Assembly (NCBI GenBank): GCA_003996215.1
Contig: QJPP01001555.1
Span: 1-64,000, forward strand
Direction of reading: 5' to 3'
DNA length: 64,000 bases
From: Jaltomata sinuosa
Lineage: Eukaryota > Streptophyta > Magnoliopsida > Solanales > Solanaceae
In this document: piece after piece, positions 58,863-64,000 of the stretch
Layout: every line of letters starts with the position of its first letter
Numbering within the stretch: the stretch's first letter is position 1
Position numbers and translations under genes: made by a program
The notes under the pieces: generated by a model
The model's input: the letters and a program-made list of their open reading frames with translations, nothing else
Database searches by the model: none
Told to the model about the DNA's origin: nothing

Positions 58863-59012
58863 CAGAAAATCAATTTGATTCGCTTTCAACAAGTTTGGGA
58901 TGATAGTCTAGAAGAAGAGTTTGCTTTGACCAGAGAAATTGGCATACGGTGTTTCCCTGGAGTTGTTCTTCATACAGTTGGGAATGTTACAAGCAAGTTT
59001 GCAGTACATGAA
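58863..59012 (+). pseudogene. Fragment of a CCR4-associated factor 1 (CAF1) deadenylase gene
   Basis: The frame reads INLIRFQQVWDDSLEEEFAL, TREI, then jumps to FPGVVLHTVGNV. In CAF1 proteins the N-terminal domain has IxIRxVWxxNLEEEFALIREI followed by about ten residues with the catalytic Asp and Glu of the DEDD nuclease, then FPGVV and VGNF. Those ten residues, including the catalytic pair, are missing here. The rest of the domain does not follow and a stop comes after KFAVHE. It cannot encode an active deadenylase. Upstream bases TGCTTTTGCAG look like a splice acceptor, so a genomic exon piece is likely rather than a cDNA copy. Confidence 0.65.
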
Positions 59013-59288
59013 TGAAAAATATAATTCCACTCCTCTTCAGATTAAGGTAATTTATTGCTTCCTCTTCTTTGAAGCGTCTGTTCAGGTACATTTAACTTCT
59101 TAAAAGAATCGTTCAGATTACATTCTCATAAGAAATGATAACATTCACTTAATTCTTAGTGTTGCTTCAACACTAAGTGTAAACTCATATACGACGCCCG
59201 CATTTTCTTTTCATTAGATATTTCTTTAGTTTATGACGATTTCATGTTTTTAGAAAAATGTAATTGTGTGTAATTTTTATTTTTGTAG

Positions 59289-59572
59289 CAGCTTCATTGA
59301 AAGATTTATTGATCAATAATCATCCTATGAGTTGGGATTTGATTTTACCAAATTCCTTGAGAGAAAGAAGAGCAATTGTATTAAATTTTGACAAGTATTT
59401 AAGGTATAAACTTTGACATGTCAAAAGCAGAACAATTACTTGGTATAATATTGCATTAAGTTCGGAATAATATAAGTGTTTGTGTGATTTTTATTTCAGG
59501 AGAGAGCCAAAGCCTATGTGCAATATGAGCCACGTAAGAGGATTAACATTTTCCTCTATTGGTTCAGATTAT
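59289..59572 (+). pseudogene. Two splice-bounded open segments of unknown origin
   Basis: Segment 59289-59403 (DLLINNHPMSWDLILPNSLR, ERRAIVLNFDKYLR) ends at a GT donor. Segment 59500-59572 (REPKPMCNMSHVRGLTFSSI, GSDY) starts after TTATTTCAG and ends at GTAAGT. They join in frame through a split Arg codon. I do not recognise the protein. Neighbouring gene fragments (CAF1, RNase H) suggest captured or decayed exons rather than a working gene. Confidence 0.35.
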
Positions 59573-60047
59573 GTAAGTATTGCATTTTGAAGTCATATTA
59601 ATCTATTATGCCTCTGTAGAGTTTCATTTTAGAAAGCAAATCGATCAATTAGTGATGAATTCATCGAGGCATAGGAGTTGTCAGTTAAGAAAGATGATTC
59701 TGCGGTAATATTTTGTTGCTCCATGTGATGATTGTTCATTGTGTATGTACCCGATGTCTAAGTATTTAAAGAGCTGAATTATTATGATACATGTGACATG
59801 ATTTATGAAATAGTGGTTAATGAATTTACGGCGACCTTTCAATTGTAGTAGAATAATTCTAACTACATTACTCTAACTGCATATGGAATGAAGGAAATGT
59901 CATAGCCTCATTCTACTATCCAAGAATAGATTTAAGATATGATTAAATAGAAAAATAATAGCGAAAGCAGAATCAGTTGAAGCTGTGTAGAGTGATTTAC
60001 AGACCATTCTGGAGACCTTATCAGGAGACTTTATCCACGTTGTTTAT

Positions 60048-60560
60048 TGGTTAAAACTCCATAAGTCCTTTGTAAAATTGAACACTGATGGTTCAAGTAA
60101 GAATGGTATGTGCATCGTGGGTGGTGTAGCAAGGGATAATGCAGGTAGAGTCATCATGTGTTTTGCTGAACCATTAAAATCTATGTTGCTCGGTCTCTTC
60201 AAAAATATCATCAGGTGTGTGTCGGAACCTTCAAAAGTAGTGCATTTATGGAGAATCCGACACCGGTGCGATAATATTTTGGAGAGTTTGAGCAACTTAG
60301 ATTAAGACAAGGGGTCAGTATTTGGGCAGAGACTAGAGCTCTTCTTTTTGGCCTGAAATGGATCATCGAGAGAGATTTCAATCACATTATTGCAGAGACA
60401 TATTCTCTACTGGTGCATAACTGTGTCAGTAACATATGGTCTATTCCATAGAGGATGTCTCTGTGACAGCCATCAAGAAGTTGTTGATCATTGCTACCAG
60501 GAGGCCAACCAAGTTGCTGATATAATCGCCTCTTATGATCACACTGCTAGCTAGCTTCAC
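60048..60560 (+). pseudogene. RNase H (RVT_3-type) relic of a non-LTR retroelement or host RNase H-like gene
   Basis: The first part reads WLKLHKSFVKLNTDGSSKNG and GGVARDNAGRVI, the N-terminal RNase H motif (NTDGS ... GGxxRD). After an inserted palindrome at 60185-60299 it resumes with SVWAETRALLFGLKWIIERD and a further IIAETYSLLVHNCV segment (AE...AL, ET(D)S motifs). In-frame stops follow, then REANQVADIIA-like sequence in another frame. This is the RNase H domain found at the end of plant LINE-type polyproteins and as stand-alone pseudogenes. It is dead by insertion, stops and frameshift. Confidence 0.65.
60185..60299. mobile_element. Palindromic MITE of 115 bp splitting the RNase H relic
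   Basis: It starts TTGCTCGGTCTCTTC and ends GGAGAGTTTGAGCAA. The arms continue with GTGTGTCGGAACCTTC against GGAGAATCCGACACCGG. The same family lies in the CASP-like intron (34562-35074). Confidence 0.7.
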
Positions 60561-62689
60561 ATATATACTGAGTTCAACAACTTACCTAGACAAGTTAAGG
60601 GGATTGTTGAATACAAATATATGGCAAGTTCTCACTTTCAGAGTCAAAAGAAGAAAATCAGTCTTGATAACTTATGATTCATTTTAAGCATAGACTATTG
60701 GAAGAATATACTTTGTGTATAGTTGATATTCCTCCCTTTTGCATTTATCTCATCTTTTAGTAGAGTAGATAGTTTAGTTATGTCTTTCTCACAAGATAGG
60801 GAGGCTTATTGTGCAGCTTCCTCAAGTTAACTGTAACTTTTGGGTTTGAAAGATGAATGAAATGCAACTTTTGACTTAAAAAAGATCTCGAGAAACAGTA
60901 AAAAAAATCAGTTATAGGCTACCAGAACTTGAAAATCTTGCTAAATTCTACATGTAAAGCTTAGAATGTGAAGTAAGACTGAAACTTTATATAGAGACAA
61001 TGGGCCTGAAAACATTCAAAGAAAGAAATTTTTGAGAAAATCCAATTGCCTAAATGAAAATGCTGATCTATTTTCACAATTCTATCTTCTTTGCCTATAA
61101 ATTTGTTAATATAGCTATTTTGATAATTTTTGTGTTTTGTGTGTGTTTGATCGTTAATGCAGATAATTGATAGCACGATATTGACATCTTTTTATAGCTT
61201 CAATGTTTGGTGCTATTAATTACAATATCTTTTCACAGCTTCATCTTTTGGTACTTCTAATTAAATTGTATGTTGTGGCTTATGTCTAGGAAGAGTATGA
61301 GTTTTGATTGATTAAATAGATTTATATGTCCTTTGTTAATTAAATTTTTCTCTTGAATAATTGAGTTTCCTTTGTTAAACAGGCAACAATTACAACCATA
61401 TCCTATAAGAAAGGAAAAGTCTTGAGAAGGTCAATGGTGATTGAATGACGGGACAATGATGAAGAAAATCGAGGCTCTTTTCTTTGTTAACTGACTATTT
61501 TTAACGGTCTGAGTTTCTTTTCTGCAGTCTGCTCCATTTATTTCTTCACATCAAAGGAATAGTTATCATGAAAGAACAAGCATTCAAAAGGTAAGATTTG
61601 AGATTAATAGATATATTTTTTATTTTGTTTTCATTAAAGTTTAGAGATTATGGTTGGTATTTGCTTCTTTTTCAATATTTGTAGCAGATCTTTTGAGTAT
61701 TTCTAAAAGATCTATTTTGGTTGGAGGAAATATCAACCACCATTATCGTTTCTTGGTACTCAATTCTTTTTCTAATTAACTTTTTCTATCAACTTCTACT
61801 TCTATTTAAGTATTGTGTCAACTGTCGAAATTTTGATCACTGAGGGACAAACATAGACTTCAAATTTGGAAGGCTTCTAAACTAATAATAGCTATCTAAT
61901 AATTTTATTATCAAAATACCTTGACGCAAAATATTTACAGTCCAACTCAGTGAATTTATAATATGTTTTTCACATAATCTTTTAACACTTAACTATATTC
62001 AATCAATTAAGAATTTTTAGATAAAAAGTAGGCAAACACATATTTCTTTTGTGATTCTTTTGTCAATCTTTTATTATTTAATTTTGTGATAATGAGACAT
62101 GGTACTAATTTTTGCCAAAGTTTAACAATGGAAAACAACATGGTAGACTGGTGGTATTGACAATGGCTCTGATCGTACTCCTTCTGTTGAGGTTTGCCCA
62201 TCTTTTAATTTGGATAATGAGGTAAAAGTTGATATTCCTATAGTTTTGACTCTTTCAGAATTGATCAATTGATCTTTTATGATTTGAATTGTATAAGGAT
62301 CATAAATCAGTCACCACGTCACTCTTTGAATAGAGCTAATTTTATTTCATTTGGACTGTAAAAATGCATAGCATTGTTCCACTTTACCTAAAAATTAATT
62401 ATTTGTTGTGATTTAAGGATCTTTGACTTGTGCTGTTTTGCTGATAAACCTTGCTGATGTACTAATATATATTTTTGCTTTTCCCCTATGATGAATGTTT
62501 TGTTTCTTTGAGATATAGAGTAATAACATCTTTTTCTACATTTTTTCCTAAAAAGCAGTATCATTGTTCATATATATTTATTTACTTATTTTTATGGCAG
62601 ATTGTTTCATTAGAACAACTATGCATTCTATTAGGACTTTAGGCATGATTTACTGCTTGTCTTTTTTTAAGCACATAACTAAGTCTGAC
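60561..62689. other. Intergenic DNA, no gene seen
   Basis: AT-rich sequence with several GT/AG-like sites but no reading frame that I recognise. The short open frames here have no motif. Confidence 0.45.
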
Positions 62690-62820
62690 AACGGAATCGG
62701 GAGGTGCCGGTATCGGTTCTGATCTGTCCCGATCCATTATCGGTCCGGTGGACTCCGGTTCCGTTCGGTGTAGGCGCTGGCCGATAGGGGTAACGGGACG
62801 GAAGGCTTAGAATTACCGGA

Positions 62821-62895
62821 TCGTCCCGGTCCGGTTCGTCCCGGTCCGGTTCGTCCCGGTCTGGTTCGTCCCGGTCCGGTTCGTCCCGGTACCGG
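62821..62895 (+). repeat. Five 15-bp repeats TCGTCCCGGTCCGGT
   Basis: Copies start at 62821, 62836, 62851, 62866 and 62881. The third has one change (CTGGT) and the fifth diverges into ACCGGTCCGGTCCGG. They sit about 130-200 bp inside the presumed hAT end, where transposase-binding repeats are expected. Confidence 0.8.
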
Positions 62896-63418
62896 TCCGG
62901 TCCGGTCAGATCCGGGCGAAAAATTAAATTTTTGATTTTTTTTTATTAACTAGCCGTTGGGTTAGCCGTTGGCAACGGTCAGTGGGCCCCACCCAACGGC
63001 TATTTGAGCCAAAACACCCTCCTACCCCCCAAAATTTTTTTAATGCCCCAAAGTTTTTAAAAATATATTTTAGTCCTAAATTTTAACTATAAAAACCCCC
63101 CACCCCTTCATTATTTACTACACAAAATTTCTTCTTCATCATCTACTCTCTCAACTCTTAATCTTCTACTCTTCTACTCGCTATTCTCTAATAGTCTAAT
63201 AGTCTATTAAATTGTTAATTTTATTAGTTGGATTATTTTGGAACAATCTTCAAGCTTCAAGTTTCATCTATCAATTTCGATTTTTGGTTATACACGTCTG
63301 CTTTTACGCAGACGTTTGGTACATTCGTTTCAACTTCCGTCTCTTTACTAGTTTACTTATACATTTTTTTGCATTTAATTTTTGTATTAATTTATTTGCT
63401 TATTTTTAATATTTTTCT

Positions 63419-64000
63419 ATGAAATCCGGTGATAAAAATGTTGGCAGGGGTAAAAAAATATTTTTTGGTAAGGTCACTAATGCACTAACCGAAGAAAAAA
63501 AAATCGATAGTTCTTCCAAATCGAAATCTAAAATTAGAGAAGTGCCTCAATTTAGAATAAATACGGATGATTTTACACATGATGAAACTCCTTTTTAATA
63601 ATGATACTAATACTCAATTAGATCATTAATCTTTACAAACAAGGTTTGGTAATTTTAATGAAGAACTGGATGAAGAAGTAGAATATGATGATGATGATGA
63701 AACAGAGCCGCCTACGACTACTAGTCCCACTCCCGCTCTCGCTTTCGCTCTCACTCCCCCTGTACATCCTACTAGGGCTAAGCCAAAGGCTGAACGTCCT
63801 AAAAAATCTGTTGTGTGGCAATTTATGACTCAAAGTGAGGATAAAACTCAAGCTATTTGTAAAAAATGTAAATATATTTTGAATCATAAAACTACGGGAA
63901 AGTCAGGTGGGACGGGACATTTAAGAAATCATTTGATGGGATGTTGTAAAAATGAATTTTTGCAAGATCAGGCTATAGCCGATGCAATAAAATATGGTAC
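63419..64000 (+). pseudogene. BED zinc-finger hAT transposase, N-terminal part, frame broken
   Basis: The frame opens MKSGDKNVGRGKKIFFGKVT and runs to a stop at 63598 (DDFTHDETPF). A one-base shift restores NNDTNTQLD, after which another stop precedes SLQTRFGNFNEELDEEVEYD. An acidic stretch, a P/T-rich linker and KPKAERPKKSVVWQFM follow. The BED finger is then complete: C-x2-C in AICKKCKYI and H-x-x-x-H with C in GTGHLRNHLMGCC. The N-terminal breaks mean this copy does not make a normal full-length transposase, unless translation starts further downstream. The catalytic domain and the dimerisation domain lie beyond the window. Confidence 0.7.

Larger units (their letters stand above)
62690..64000 (+). 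mobile_element. 5' part of an autonomous-type hAT element (runs off the window)
   Basis: It opens with GC-rich sequence (GGAATCGGGAGGTGCCGG, CGGTCCGGTGGACTCCGG) in an otherwise AT-rich region. It then has a CCGGTCCGGTT-type repeat array, a GCCGTTGG / CCAACGGC foldback (62950-63000) and a BED-finger transposase frame. GC-rich subterminal repeats next to a BED-domain transposase are typical of hAT elements. The exact terminal bases and duplication cannot be fixed from one end. Confidence 0.65.

Noticed and set aside
63633..63887. Ser-rich minus-strand frame
   Set aside because: It is the antisense shadow of the hAT transposase frame, where GAT and Pro/Thr codons read as Ile and Ser/Gly.

Overview
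The window is plant nuclear DNA, most likely from a Solanaceae species. The evidence is AT-rich intergenic sequence, GT-AG introns, an Au-type SINE and other tRNA-derived SINEs of the kind seen in nightshades, Stowaway, Tourist, hAT and CACTA MITEs, and a very long LTR retrotransposon of the Tat/Ogre type. Host genes are sparse: six loci, all of which had to be joined across introns by hand. Most of the remaining sequence is layered transposable elements.

Layout. Positions 1-5953 hold the 3' end of a Tat/Ogre-like Ty3/gypsy element: two tandem-repeat arrays in its 3' untranslated zone, a polypurine tract, and a 4.29 kb LTR. It abuts an LTR fragment of a second gypsy element (to 7036). At 7104-9617 lies a long-TIR DNA element with a second long-TIR element nested in it. 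After about 7 kb of AT-rich intergenic DNA comes a three-exon C2H2 INDETERMINATE-DOMAIN transcription factor gene of the IDD14/15(SGR5)/16 clade (16638-18955, plus strand). From 19 to 31 kb there are only mobile elements: a TRIM, a tandem array of MITE-like units, a foldback element, SINEs and hAT relics.

From 31.9 to 36.4 kb are two CASP-like membrane protein genes on the minus strand. One is intact (179 aa). The other lacks its last exon. Both share a conserved upstream block. From 37454 to 40786 there is an unusual Mutator-like element with a 9-bp target duplication. Its interior is an array of hairpin-forming satellite units followed by about 750 bp of almost pure purine. From 41768 to 48983 are two tandem, intact aldo-keto reductase genes (323 and 316 aa). 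Convergent with them is a 12-exon minus-strand gene (56399-49337). It encodes a 364-aa protein with resemblance to bacterial YaaW (UPF0174) and a plausible plastid presequence.

From 57 kb to the end the window is again element-derived: 264-bp Helitron-like repeats, a dead CAF1 deadenylase fragment, an RNase H relic split by a palindromic MITE, and the 5' end of an autonomous-type hAT element with five 15-bp GC-rich repeats and a frameshifted BED-finger transposase reading frame.

The host genes do not form a pathway. The local pattern is tandem duplication (AKR pair, CASP-like pair) plus repeated insertion of short elements into introns. All family names come from reading the translated sequence, and no database search was possible. 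Identity percentages and species assignment are therefore not given.
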